From contig NW_024737068.1 in assembly GCF_018991925.1 (NCBI RefSeq), positions 10,141,111-10,205,110 on the forward strand: a stretch of DNA of 64,000 nucleotides. The letters run 5' to 3'. The translations under genes were made by a program, and so were the position numbers. Position 1 is the stretch's first letter, and each line of letters begins with the position of its first letter. The notes below the pieces were generated by a model that had not been told where the DNA came from, searched no databases, and saw only the letters and a program-made list of their open reading frames with translations. This DNA comes from Homarus americanus. Its lineage: Eukaryota; Arthropoda; Malacostraca; Decapoda; Nephropidae. Shown piece by piece: positions 23,024 to 34,899 of this stretch.

Positions 23024-23880
23024 GCAGGTCTCCTGTCTTCTGTTGCTTTGTAGTTATTATCGAACTTCATAGTTTGTATCTATTCTCGTGTTCACTGTTG
23101 GCTCAGGAAAATAATCTTGCTCACAATTATAATTAGTTTGTAGTTTAAGTATTCAGTGACTTTTCTGAGCAGAGTAATGGCACACTCACTAATACTGTAG
23201 TATCTAACTTTTTGGAACTTTTCTTCGTTTCCTATATTTAGTGAATACTTTTGTAAGTAACTTTTTATTTTTATTTTTTATATCGATCAGTGCTTCATCT
23301 TCCTTTGATACTTTTTCATTCATAAAGTGTGACTGCATGGGTTACCTCCTCAGGAAGCTCTCATATCTATTCTTCAGGCAGTGTCCTCTCTTCTGTTTCT
23401 CCTCACCTATACCCTTTACCAGCCACCTCTTACGCCTTGACAACATCTTTGGTATAATGGTTTCATCTTTTAGAATTACGATGATATGAATTTTTCTGTA
23501 ATAAGTCTGTAGCATGTTGTGACGCAACAATTATCTCCATCCGTACTTCTTACTAAAAACAATCCCTTTTTTTCTTCATTAGTTCTTTTATATTTTTACT
23601 TGAGATCTTCGTTTTGTAAAAAATCTTCATTTATGTCCCTGAATGCATTAAATATATTCTTCAATTTAATTAAAAATTTGGCTAAATTCCCCTTTTATAC
23701 TTTCTAAATCAGTTCAAGGCTCACTATTCATATCTTTAATTCATTACTTACCCCTTTCATTAATTTTCATCTGTATCCCTTATTATTGATCCATTTCTTT
23801 TATCCATTTATGTCTATAATATTCATCTGAATAGTCTAATCACTTATTTAACCTTATTACCTCACCCCCCCGGCATGCAG
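23024..23880 (+). other. Aquaglyceroporin intron 2, GC-AG type
   Basis: The 857-base intron begins GCAGGTCTCC and ends CGGCATGCAG. It is AT-rich with no recognisable repeats or RNA genes. A GT donor four bases further on (CAG then GTCTCC) would shift the frame. Confidence 0.75.
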
Positions 23881-24098
23881 GTGGTTGGCACTATGTTGCT
23901 GCTGGTGTGTGTGTGTGCCATCACTGACCCCCGCAACATGGAGGTGCCCAAGTACCTGGTGCCACTGTTCGTCGGTTTCACCGTCCTCAACATCGGCATC
24001 TGCTTCGGCTTCAACTGCGGCTACGCTATTAATCCCGCCCGAGACCTGGCACCTAGACTCTTTACTTTACTGGCTGGCTGGGGGGAGACACCCTTCAC
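23881..24098 (+). CDS. Aquaglyceroporin, exon with second NPA motif
   Basis: The exon has 72 codons plus two bases. It encodes helix 4 (VVGTMLLLVCVCAI), helix 5 (LVPLFVGFTVLNIGICFGF) and the second pore half-helix GYAINPARDLAPR. An Asp right after NPAR and an Arg four residues later are the residues that separate glycerol-permeable channels from strict water channels, so glycerol transport is a sound inference. The acceptor is GGCATGCAG at 23872-23880 after a C-rich tract. The donor is GTAAGT at 24099-24104, immediately followed by a GT microsatellite. Phase 2 fits the last exon. Intron 2 (23024-23880) is only 857 bases and AT-rich; intron 3 is about 10.8 kb and holds several transposon copies. 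Confidence 0.94.
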
Positions 24099-24103
24099 GT
24101 AAG

Positions 24104-24210
24104 TGTGTGTGTGTGTGTGGAGGGGAGAGAAAGAGAAAAGGAGAGAGAGAGTGTGTGTGTATGAGTTTTTCGGGACCATTTACTTATAGCTGATTGGGGG
24201 AGACGCCTTT

Positions 24211-24243
<33 letters not shown>
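24104..24243. repeat. GT/GA-rich microsatellites after an aquaporin donor
   Basis: GT units start inside the GTAAGTGTGTG donor of the second NPA exon. A GA-rich stretch follows, and a second GT run lies at 24214-24243. GGGGAGACACCCTTCACGT at the exon end recurs as GGGGGAGACGCCTTTCACGT at 24195-24214, a partial duplication of the exon end plus donor. Confidence 0.88.
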
Positions 24244-24290
<47 letters not shown>

Positions 24291-24474
24291 TAATAATAAT
24301 AATAATAATTAACGGTTTATTGAAAAAGTCGCAGCCCGAAGGCTGAAAATATACATTCGACAAAAGCGACTTATTACATACAAAGACATGGGGTGGGTGG
24401 GTCGTTTAACAAAAGCTTTCATTACTGAAAGGAGAAGGAACAATGATTGAACATACAAATTATTATAGTTTACA
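24240..24474 (-). mobile_element. LINE 3' end with TTA tail
   Basis: (TAA)n at 24244-24310 is followed by TTAACGGTTTATTGAAAAAG and GAAGGCTGAAAATATACA. The same pattern recurs at 30204-30270, which marks it as the 3' end of a LINE lying on the minus strand. Confidence 0.6.
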
Positions 24475-24502
24475 GTTGATGGCCCGGGCCTGGGCTGGTC
24501 AT

Positions 24503-26462
24503 AAGAAACATAAGACATAAAAATGGAGGAAACTGCAGCGGGCCTATTGACCCATACTGGGAAGTCCCGTTTACACCCAACCCCTATTGCTCATATAAGC
24601 ATCCAACCTGTGTTTGAAGCTATCCAGCGTATTCGAGTTAATGATGATATTTGGTAACTTGTTCCATTCATCCACTACTCTGTTTCCAAACCAGTGTTTA
24701 CCTATTTCACGCCGAAATCTAAATTTGTCTAATATAAACCATGGTTACGAGTTTGCTCCGGGTTGGATAGTTTGAGTACCTTTGTAATGTCCCTTTGTTT
24801 AACCCTGACTTCCATTTATACACCTCTATCATGTCGCCCCTCACTCTACGTCTCTCGAGGAAGTGCAAATTAAGATGCTTTAACCTGTCTCTATACTCAA
24901 GGTTCTTAATGCCCGGGATTAGTCTTGTCATTCTCCCCTGGATTCTTTCCAAGGATTCTATATCCATTCTGTAATACGGTGACCAGAACTGAACTGCGTA
25001 ATCCAGGTGAGGTCTCACAAGCACTAGATATAATTTTAAGATGACCTCGCTAGTCTTGTAACTAACACTCCTTTGTATGAACCCAAGTACTTTATTAGCC
25101 TTGTTACGAGCAAAAACACATTGTTTACTTGGCTTAAGATTCCTACTTATCATTACTCCTATATCTCTCTCGCAGTCGGATTCCACAATGGCATCGTTGT
25201 TCATCTGATAACTGGTTTTCCTGTTTACATCTTCTATACTGAGTACTTTACATTTGTCCACATTGAATTTCATCTGCCATTTTTCCTACCATTCGAAAAA
25301 TTTGTTTAGATCTTCCTGTAGTTTTGCAGAGTCCTCGTCAGATTTAATTACACGTCCTATTTTAGTGTCATCAGCAAGTTTACTTATGTTGCTGTCTATG
25401 CCGATATCTATGTCGTTTATGTATATAATAAATAATAATGGTCCAAGTACTGAGCCTTGGGGAACTCCACTAGTGACGTTGCTCCTATGCCATTTAGTGC
25501 CTCTTATGCTCACTCGCTGTTTCCTGTCCCTTAACCACGCCCCAATCCATTTAAGGATATTACCTTTGATGCCATGCGCTTCTACCTTTCTAATTAGTTT
25601 TTCGTGGGGGACTCTGTCGAAGGCTTTGCTAAAGTCGAGATATACCACATCATAATTGTGCCCCTCGTCCACCGATTCGAAAACTGATGACAAGAATGTT
25701 AATAGATTAGTTAGACATGAATGCCCGCTTGCGAAGCCATTTTGGGAATCAATGATCAACTTGTGCTTCTCCAGGTGGTTTCGAATAGAGTTTGAAATGA
25801 TTGATTCTAGTAATTTGCCTACTATTGATGTTAGACTGATTGGGCGGTAGTTAGAGGATAATGATCTATCCCTCTTCATGAAAATCGGTATTACATTCGC
25901 TATCCTCCAGGATTCTGGTACTACACCTGTTTTTAATGACATGTTAAACAACTTTGCTAAGGGCATACTAAGCTCTTCCTTACATTCCTTTAATACTCTG
26001 GCAAATATCTCATCGGGACCAGGTGACTTATTAGGCTTCAGTTTGTCTATTTGCTTATTAGCATCATTACTAGTCACTACTATCTCGCTTAATTTGTTTT
26101 CTTCACTATCTCTGAATAGAGTCGGTGCCTCGGGTATCATGTTTAAATTTTCTGTGGTGAAAACTGTTGAAAAATATTTATTCAGATTATTGCTCATTTC
26201 TCCGTCGTTATCAGTTACCTCGCTGGTATCTGAACGTATCTGTCCAATCTTATCTCGTGTTTTAGTTTGATGCATTTGGTAGAATCCTTTGGGGTTTGTC
26301 TTCGCCTCCCTTGCTATCTTCAGTTCATCATTCCTCTTTGCTTTTCTTATCTCGGTCTTAACCCTACCGGCCAATACCTTCTAATACTCCCGGAAGTAAA
26401 TTTCGCCATGGATTATCCTTCTACCTATAACCTTCCTTTGGCCAATATGTCTTATGTCTTAT
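24503..26462 (-). mobile_element. CR1-like LINE, 5'-truncated, with 28-bp target duplication
   Basis: The minus strand encodes a CR1-type reverse transcriptase: [74 protein letters not shown]. The catalytic box reads LADD instead of the usual FADD. The C-terminal part follows (SNLKPSKQ-like region, then GKHWFGN-like sequence) with a frame break near 24780 and 25275. The 3' end carries the family's TTATGT-type tail. Both sides show the same 28 bp (24475-24502 and 26463-26490, beginning GTTGATGGCCCGGGCC), a clean target site duplication, so this is one of the younger insertions here. The open frame at 25286-26374 is still 362 codons. It is unlikely to be active given the break and the missing 5' region. 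Confidence 0.9.
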
Positions 26463-26484
26463 GTTGATGGCCCGGGCCTGGGCT

Positions 26485-26804
26485 GGTCATGGAGACAACA
26501 GGTGATGTGGTGTTCACGTGGTGGAGTAACTCATCGTCGGGTGTTGATATGAAGGACCTAACGTGGTCATGGAGACACCAGGTGGTGTGGTGTTCACGTG
26601 GTGCAGTAACTCGTCCTCGGATGTTGATATGAAGGACCTCACGTGGTCATGGAGATACCAGCTAGTGTGGTGTTCACGTGGTGTAGTAACTCGTCCTCGG
26701 GTGTTGAAATGAAAGACCTCACGTGGTCATGGAGACACTGGGTGGTGTGGTGTTCACTTGTTGCAGTAACTCGTCCTCGGGTGTTGACATGAAGGACCTC
26801 ACGT
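26485..26804. repeat. Four tandem copies of an 80-bp unit
   Basis: Units begin GGTCATGGAGACACCAGG at 26485, 26565, 26645 and 26725, with a partial fifth start at 26805. The period is exactly 80 bp with a few substitutions per copy. The first unit overlaps the right target duplication of the neighbouring CR1 insertion, and the last abuts the A/T-rich tail of an RNase H LINE. Confidence 0.9.
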
Positions 26805-26810
26805 GGTCAT

Positions 26811-28250
26811 GATTTTGATTTTGATTTTGCCGCTTGCAGCGGCTACTTTATTGTGCACCCCACACTCATCCTGTGAGCGGTAGCGCAAAAGGATTACAGA
26901 GTAGGGTTTACAAAGGGTCATAATAATTAACCCCCGTTGTCAGTATATTATGGCACTGAATGTTACACATTATTTCATTTACATTATTTGTTTAGTTCTA
27001 TACATAAAGGGTAACTTATTCACAAATGCGTGAGTACAGGCGTGTGAGGCAGTATGTCTGGCCTCACACTTTGTTATTCACCTTTACGTGGGAGGTATTC
27101 AAGCACATTGCGTATTTGGTTCTGTACATGAGAATTGATATAGTTACTAAGTGCAAAAAAGTGGATACAATCTTAATATGTCGGCTATCTTGCCATTAGA
27201 GATGAAGTGTTGTGCCATTTCACACACAGTGTGCTTGGACCTGTCCCTAAAAGGTTCTATCTTCACACAGTCGAGGACGTAGTGTTCAAGTGTGTGGCCA
27301 TATGTATGGTCACACACTTTACATTTAGTTTTGTTTACATCTGCTTGAGGTACATACTGCCAAAGGTACTTATATCCTAACCTTTCTCTAGCGGTTACAA
27401 CATCTTGTAATCTAGTGATCTTGTTACTTGCTCCATATACTGTACATGTTTCACTTGATACATCTCATCATGGTAACCTATGAATCGACGAGTGCCTGTT
27501 TGCACTTGTCTACTTGCGTCAAACTCATCAATAAGTTCTTTCCTAATTACAGTTTTAAGGGTTCTTTTTGACAGACCCAAATTGTATTCAACGGTGTCTT
27601 TGTTAGACGCGAGTTTGGCGAGGGCATCAACTCTGTCATGTTTTATGAGGCCTATGTGAGAGGGGATCCACAACAGTTTGACCCTGACACCCCGGTCAAC
27701 AAGGCACGCATATTTGTGTCTGGCTTCAGAGACAAGAGCGTGACAACCTGAATCGAGGGTGCCAAGGGCAAGTAGTGAGGATAGAGAGTCAGTGATGATG
27801 AGACTGTCAGTAACAGTGGTTTCAATGAATTTAATAGCTGTGAGTATGGCAACTAATTCAGTTTGTAGAGTGGATGCCCAGTTGTTAATTCTAACTCCTT
27901 TCTCAATTATATTACCGTCAGGTTGAGTCACAACAATAGCACTTCCAGCCCTTTCTTCAAGAGCTCTCAATTTGGCAGTGTGTTGGAGATAAATGCTTTG
28001 TATAATTAATTTTTTAGGCGGATACGTCGGTATTGTGATATCGAAGGGAACTGTCCGCCAGGGTGGCAGGAAGCGCTGTTGTGTCTCAACTTTGTACAGG
28101 TGGTCTAGTCCAAACATCTTCATATGTGTAGCTGTAGTTTGGATCCATTTAGACTCAGTAGTCCCATGGTTCATACATTCTAGCAATTTTAAGGAAACAA
28201 TGTTATCAGGATCACCACGCAGAAGCCTCAGGGCTATCATGAGGGGACAC
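26811..28250 (-). mobile_element. RNase H-bearing LINE, 3' part
   Basis: The minus-strand frame (within 27395-28366) encodes a LINE C-terminus with an RNase H domain: STLQTELVAILTAIKF (Glu), LIITDSLSSLLAL (Asp), LLWIPSHIGLIKHDRVDALA (final Asp). After the stop come a Cys/His-rich region and a terminal tail of TTTTGA repeats at 26811-26825 (read on the plus strand). The 5' limit near 28250-28366 is not sharp; RT is absent. Domain order RT then RNase H is known for the I-like LINE group. It is nested in aquaporin intron 3 in antisense. Confidence 0.82.
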
Positions 28251-28661
28251 TGGGTGGTGTGGGGTGGTGTCATAGTACCTCGCCCTGCTGGGTGGTGTTG
28301 TGTTATCTCGTAGTCAGGTGCATAGCCGGCCGGCCATCTTTGTTCCCATGGTGGACTGATTAGCACCTCCTTGTTAGAAGATGGCGGTCAGTTCCCAGGG
28401 GTGCTTATCTCACTGGTGGGTCACGGCTCTCACTGGTGCTGTCTTGTGCTGAATTCACTGGCTTAAACACTGCTCATCAATGTTCAACACTGGTCCCACT
28501 TCTTTCCGAAAGGAAATTGTCACTTTCGATTATGTTGAAATCCCGGTGATGAGGGTGGGTCGGGGAGAGGGACTTGGAGAATGGGCCGAAATTGGCCAAG
28601 GGGGGGCCGCTGCTCAGCAGGAGCAGTGCCTGAAAAGGTCTCGACCCTACGGTGGTCAAGG

Positions 28662-28697
<36 letters not shown>
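28662..28697. repeat. (GT)n microsatellite
   Basis: About 18 GT units directly before the RT LINE fragment. Confidence 0.93.
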
Positions 28698-28699
<2 letters not shown>

Positions 28700-30045
28700 A
28701 GAACAGCATCGAAACCTGTACATGGCATTCATCGACCTAACCAAGGCCTTTGACTCGGTCAACAGGGAAGCCCTCTGGCTGACCCTCAGCCGGTTTGGCT
28801 GCCCACCAAAATTCATCGCTTTAGTGAGGCAACTCTAAGATGGCATGAACAGCAGTGTCCTGCATAATGACACCCAGTCTGAGTTCTTACCCATCCAAAC
28901 GAGGGTAAAACAAGGATGCGTACTGGCGCCAACTCTCTTTTTCATTTTCTTGGCTGTCTTCCTTACTCGTGCCAGTGCCAATTTAGCTGGCGGGGTGGAC
29001 ATAGAGTATCGGGTGAAGGATCTTTTCAAAATAGGACGACTCCAGGCAGGAACAAAGGTGTCGTCAACTTTCATTACTGAACTTCAGTATGCAGACGACC
29101 TCACCCTTGTCGCTCACATTGAATGCAACCTACAGGAGATCCTGAACACCTATGCAGATGCATATGCACACTTCGGCCTTGAGGTGCATGTGCATAAGAC
29201 TCAGATTCTCTTTCAGCCTGCCCCTGGTTTCAGCTACACCTCCATCATCCATCCAGCTTAATGGTACTACCCTCGCTAATGTTACCCACTTTCAGTATCT
29301 CGGCTCCCAACTGTCCACCACCGCCGGCATCGATGAAGAGATTCAACATTAGATCAAATGTGCATCTCAATCCTTTGGCAGACTCCGTACCCGTGTCTTC
29401 AGCTGTAGGGAGCTGAAATTATCTATAAAGTTGCACGTATATCGAGCAGTGGTCCTCCCCACCATGCTATATGGCAGTGAGACATGGGTTACATTCAGAA
29501 GGCACCTCAAGGCACTTGAAAACTTTCACCAACGTAGTCTACGTTCCATCCTCCTAGTTTGCTGGGAGGACAAGAGAACAAATGCCAGTATTCTCGCTGA
29601 CACCAACTGTAGGAGCATCGAGGCTATCATTATCCATGAACCACTACGTTGGACTGGTGATGTTACCCGAATGGACTGACAGTAGACTGCCAAAGCAGCT
29701 ACTTTACAGTCATCTAACGATTAATAAACGTAACGCTGGCGAGCAGCTGAAAAAGTATAAGAATAGTCCAAGACAAACCTGAAAAAAGTGCCAAATCGAC
29801 CCCCTCACCAGAGAGATGATTACTCCACACCGGAACGCTTGGAGGAGCATCATACGAGAAGGTGTCAATACTTTCCAATTAGCCCGACTGCAAACCTAGG
29901 CAGACAAGCGCCAGCTCTGGAAAGACGCTGCCGCCGCCCTTTCCGCACTAGATGGAGCCACCCACATATGCAACATCTCTGAACAACTCTGCCGGTCCCG
30001 TATCGGCCTCTTTAGTCACCTTAAAAGTCAGCAACCTAAGTGACA
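28698..30045 (+). mobile_element. RTE-like LINE fragment with RT core, decayed
   Basis: It begins at the end of a GT microsatellite with REQHRNLYMAFIDLTKAFDS (RT block with the first Asp), then NDTQSEFLPIQTRVKQGCVL, ELQYADDLTLVAHI (intact YADD box) and, across stops at 28836, 29259, 29350 and 29678, HFQYLGSQLSTTAGID, VVLPTMLYGSETWV and SRLPKQLLYSHLT. The 3' part reads LCRSRIGLFSHLKS, a terminal zinc-finger-like segment. Clade assignment is by resemblance of YLGS, LYGSETW and the terminal finger to RTE-like elements and is tentative. Confidence 0.8.
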
Positions 30046-30203
30046 TCCTTAATAAGTCAAAATTATCACTATCATAGCTGTATCATCGTCATACTAGATT
30101 CCTAGTGACAGCAAAGTACAGTAGTAGAAGTGTGTGGGTGTGTGGGTGTGTGTGTGTGTGTGTGTGTGTGGGTGTGTGTGTGGGTGTGTGTGTGTGCATG
30201 TGT

Positions 30204-30360
30204 AATAATAATAATAATAATTAACGGTTTATTGAAAGAGCATGGCAGCCAGAAGGCTGAAAATATACAATTACATAATTGGGGAATGGTTCTCTTGATT
30301 TACAAATGATGTACAAGTAACATAAGTGATACAAATATGATATATAATAATTAGGTGTTG
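30204..30360 (-). mobile_element. LINE 3' end with TTA tail, second copy
   Basis: (TAA)n then TTAACGGTTTATTGAAAGAG and GAAGGCTGAAAATATACA match the copy near 24311. The inner limit is unclear. It follows a (GT)n-rich stretch at 30124-30200. Confidence 0.55.
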
Positions 30361-30798
30361 ATGATTTTTACAAAGGTTGAGACTGCGCTGTTCTTGTAGC
30401 AGTCAGTTCGTGCTCGTATGGGCTGGATGCGGTTGGGCAGGTGTGTGGCCAAGTGGCCAGGACAGTAGCTTGGGGCAATGCAGGTGTGCTCCATCCTTCA
30501 GGTTAGGTCAGGTGAAGCCTGAGATCAGGTCAGATCCAGCCACAATCAGTATTGCTGTGTTTTTGTGCTTTTCCTTCGAGTTGAAATTGCCACTTTTGTA
30601 TATCACTTGTGGGTTGATGGTCAATCGTTGCACTGTACTGTTGGTGTGAGGATGTTGATAAATCCAGATGGGAAGGAGGAGATGGGGAGCGGAGGGCCCG
30701 ACACACCGGGCTGGCAGCTGTCTCCATGATCAAGAGACCACGGCCGCGTGAGCGGGCAGCGCCGAATACACACGTCCTTACCCTATGAAGGCTGAGGT

Positions 30799-30803
30799 GT
30801 GTG

Positions 30804-30861
<58 letters not shown>

Positions 30862-30872
30862 ATGTGTGTGTT

Positions 30873-30931
<59 letters not shown>
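30799..30931. repeat. Long (GT)n microsatellite
   Basis: About 65 GT units with a few T or CA interruptions, just upstream of the 30-bp satellite. Confidence 0.95.
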
Positions 30932-30934
<3 letters not shown>

Positions 30935-31002
30935 GTTTGTTTACTCTGCTTCAATGGGTCCACACCCAAGATACCCATACTTCTTTATCCCAACTATTAA
31001 CA

Positions 31003-34000
31003 CACCAGTAACTCTCACCCACGTTTTCCACACATCGGTAACTATCACCCACATCTCCCACACATTCAGTAACTCTCACCCACGTGTTCCACACATCAAT
31101 AACTCTCACCCACGTCTTCCACACATCAGTAACTCTCACCCACATCTCGCACACATTCAGTAACTCTCACCCACGTCTTACACACATCAAGAATTCTCAC
31201 GCACGTCACATCAGTAACTCTCACCCATGTCTTCCACACATTCAGTAACTCTCACCCACATCTCTCACCCACGTCTTTCACACATTCAGTAACTCTCACC
31301 CACGTCTTCCACACACATCAGTAACTCTCACCCACGTCTTCCACATCTCACCTCTCCCACATCAGTAACTCTCACCCACATCTCCCTCACATCAGTAAAT
31401 CTCACCCACGTCATCCACCATCAGTAACTCTCACCCACTCCACACATTCAGTAACTCTCACCCACGTCTTCCGCACACCAATAACTCTCACCCACGTCTT
31501 CCACACATTCAATAACTCTCACCTACATCACCCACTCATTCAGTAACTCTCACCCACGTCTCCACACATCAGTAACTCTCATCCACGTCTTCCACTTATC
31601 AGTAACTCTCACCCACGTCTTCCACACATCAGTAACTCTCACCGTCACGTAACTCTCTCCCACGTCTTACATTAGTAACTCTCACCCACGTCTTCCACAT
31701 ATCAGTAACTCTCACCCACGTCTCCCTCACATCAGTAACTCTCACCTACATCTCCCACACATTCAGTAACTCTCACCCACGTTTTCCACACATCAGTAAA
31801 GCTCACCCACGTCTTCCACACATCAGTAACTCTCACCCACGTCTCCCTCACATCAGTAACTCTCACCCACATCTCCCACACATTTAGTAACTCTCAGCCA
31901 TATCTCCCAAACATTCAGTAACTCTCACCCACGTCTCCCTCACATCAATAACTCTCACCCACGACCCCACACATTCAGTAACTCTCACCCACGTCCCAAA
32001 CACATTCAATAACTCTCTCCCACGTCCCCCACACATTTAGTAACTCTCACCCACGTCCCCCACACATTCAATAACTCTCACCCACGTTTTCCAAGCATCA
32101 GTAACTCTCACCCACGTCTCCCTCACATCAGTAGCTCTCACCCACATCTTCCACACATTCAGTAACTCTCACCTACATCTCCCACACATTCAGTAACTCT
32201 CACCCACGCCTTCCACACATCAGTAACTCTCACCCACGTCCCTCACACATTTAGTAACTCTCACCCACGTCTTCCACAGAGCAGTAACCCTCACCCACGT
32301 CTTCCACACACCAGTAACTCTCACCTTCGTCCCCCCACACATCAGTAACTCTCACCCACGTCCCTCACACATTTAGTAACTCTCACCCACGTCCTCACAC
32401 ATTTAGTAACCTCACCCACGTCTTCCACACATCAGTTACTCTCTCACCCACGTCTCCCACATCAGTAACTCTCACCCACATCACCCACACATTCAGTAAC
32501 TCTCACCCACGTCTTTCACACATTCAATAACTCACACCTACATCTTCCAGTCATTCAGTAACTCTCACCCACGTCTTCCACACATCAGTAACTCTCACCC
32601 CACGTCTTCCAAATATCAGTAACTCTCACCCACGTCTTCTACATCAGTAACTCTCACCCACGTCGTCCACACATGAGTAACTCTCACGCACGTCTTCCAC
32701 ACATCAGTAAATCTCACCCACTTCCCCACACATTCAGTAACTCTCACCCACGTCTTCCATACATCAGAATTCTCACCCACGTCTCCCTCACAACAGTAAC
32801 TTTCTCCCACGTCGCCCACACATTCAGTAACTCTCACCCACGTCTTCCACAAATCAGTAACTCTCACCCAAATCTCCCACACATTCAGTAACTCTCACCC
32901 ACGTCTTCCATATATCAGTAACTCTCACCCACGTCTTCCACATCAGTAACTCTCACCCACGTCTTCCACATATCAGTAACTCTCACCCACATCCCACACA
33001 TTCAGTAACTCTCACCCACGTCTTCCACATATCAGTAACCCACGTCTTCCATATCAGTAACTCTCACCCACATCTCCCACACATTCAGTAACTCTCACCC
33101 ACGTCTTCCACACATCAGTAACTCTCACCCACGTCTTCACACATCAGTAACTCTCACGCACGTCTTCCACACATCAGTAAATCTCACCCCCCACACTTTC
33201 AGTAACTCTCACCCACGTCTTCCCTCACAGTAACTTTCTCCCGTCGCCCACACATTCAGTAACTCTCACCCACGTCTTCCACATATCAGTAACTCTCACC
33301 CACATCTCCCACACATTCAGTAACTCTCACCCACGTCTCCCTCATCAGTAACTCACCCACGTCTTCCACACATAAGTAACTCTCACCCACGTCTTCCACA
33401 CATCAGTAACTCTCACCCACGTCTCCCTCATCATTAACTCTCACCCAATCACGCACACATTCAGTAACTCTCATCCACGTCTTCCACACATTCAATAACT
33501 CTCACCTACATCTCCCACTCTTTCAGTAACTCTCACCCACGTCTTCCACACATCAGTAACTCTCATCCACGTCCTCCACATATCAGTAACTCTCACCCTC
33601 GTCTTCCACACACCAGTTACTCTCACCCACGTCTTCCACACATCAGTATCTCTCACCCACGTTTTCCACACATGAGTAACTCTCACCACGTCCCCTCACA
33701 TTCAGTAACTCTCTCGTCTTCCACATCCACGTCTTACACTCCACCCACGTATTCCACACATCAGTAACTCTCACCCACGTATTCCACACATCAGTAACTC
33801 TCACCCACGTCTTACACACATCAGTCACTCTCACCCACGTATTCCACACATCAGTAATTCTCACCCACATCTCCCACACATTCAGTAAATCTCACCCACG
33901 TTTCCATCAGTAACGCTCACCGACGTCCCCACACATTTATTGCTCTCACCCAGGTCCCCCACGCATTCAGTAACTCTCACCCGTCTTCCACACAGTAACT

Positions 34001-34899
34001 CTCACCCACGTCTTCCACACATTAGTAACACTCACCCACGTCTTCCACACATTAATTCTCACCCACGTCCCCACACATTCAGTAATCTCTCACCCACGTG
34101 TTCCACACATCAGTAACTCTCACCCACCTCTTCCACACATTCAGTAACTCTCACCCACATCTCCCACACATTCAGTAACTCTCACCCACGTCTTCCACAC
34201 ACCAGTAACACCTAACCCACCTCTTCCACACATCAGTAACTCTTACCCACGTCTTCTACACATTAGTAACACTCACCCACGTCTTCCACACATCATTAAT
34301 TCTCACCCACGTCCCCCACACATTCAGTAACTCTCACCCACCTCTTCCACGCATCAGTAACTCTCACCCACCTCTTCCACACATTCAGTAACTCTCACCC
34401 ACATCTCCCACACATTCAGTAACTCTCACCCACGTCTTCCACACATCAGTAACACCTAACCCACCTCTTCCACACATCAGTAACTCTCACCCATATCTCC
34501 CTCACATCAGTAACTCTCACCCACGTCCACCACACATTCAGTAACTCTCACTCACGTCCCCCACACATTCAATAACTCTCACCCAAGTCTTCCACACATT
34601 AGTAACTCTCACCCACGTCTTTCACACATCAGTAACTCTCACCCACATCTCCACACATTCAGTAACTCTCACCCACGTCTCCATCACATCAGTAACTCTC
34701 ACCGACGTCCCCCACACATTCAGTAACTCTCACCCACGTCTTTCACTCTTTCAGTAACTCTCACCCACGTCTTCGACACATAAGTAACTCTCACCCACGT
34801 CTTCCACACATTAGTAACTGTCACCCACGTCTTCCACACATAAGTAACTCTCACCCACGTCTTCCACACATTAGTAACTGTCACCCACGTCTTCCACAG
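31003..34899. repeat. Roughly 30-bp minisatellite ending at the aquaporin splice acceptor
   Basis: Well over 100 degenerate copies of a 30-31-bp unit with core CAGTAACTCTCACCCACGTC followed by TTCCACACAT. Two variants alternate: one with CGTCTTCCACACATCAG, the other with CATCTCCCACACATTCAG. The last units (34740-34899) run without a gap into CTTCCACAG, which is the acceptor of the last firm aquaporin exon. One unit at 32271 carries the same CTTCCACAGAGC seen at the real exon boundary. On the minus strand the array gives short open frames rich in KTWVRVT, which are repeat artefacts and not genes. Confidence 0.95.

Larger units (their letters stand above)
24099..34899 (+). other. Aquaglyceroporin intron 3
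   Basis: A 10.8-kb intron with GTAAGT and CACAG ends. In order it holds GT and TAA microsatellites, a LINE tail, a CR1 insertion with target duplication, an 80-bp tandem repeat, an RNase H LINE fragment, an RT LINE fragment, another LINE tail, a long GT microsatellite and a 3.9-kb satellite. Confidence 0.85.

Noticed and set aside
30785..31163. Cys/Val repeat frames
   Set aside because: Translation of a GT microsatellite.
31003..34899. CRISPR-like array in intron 3
   Set aside because: There are no unique spacers between repeats of constant size; units are contiguous and degenerate, and the context is a eukaryotic intron.
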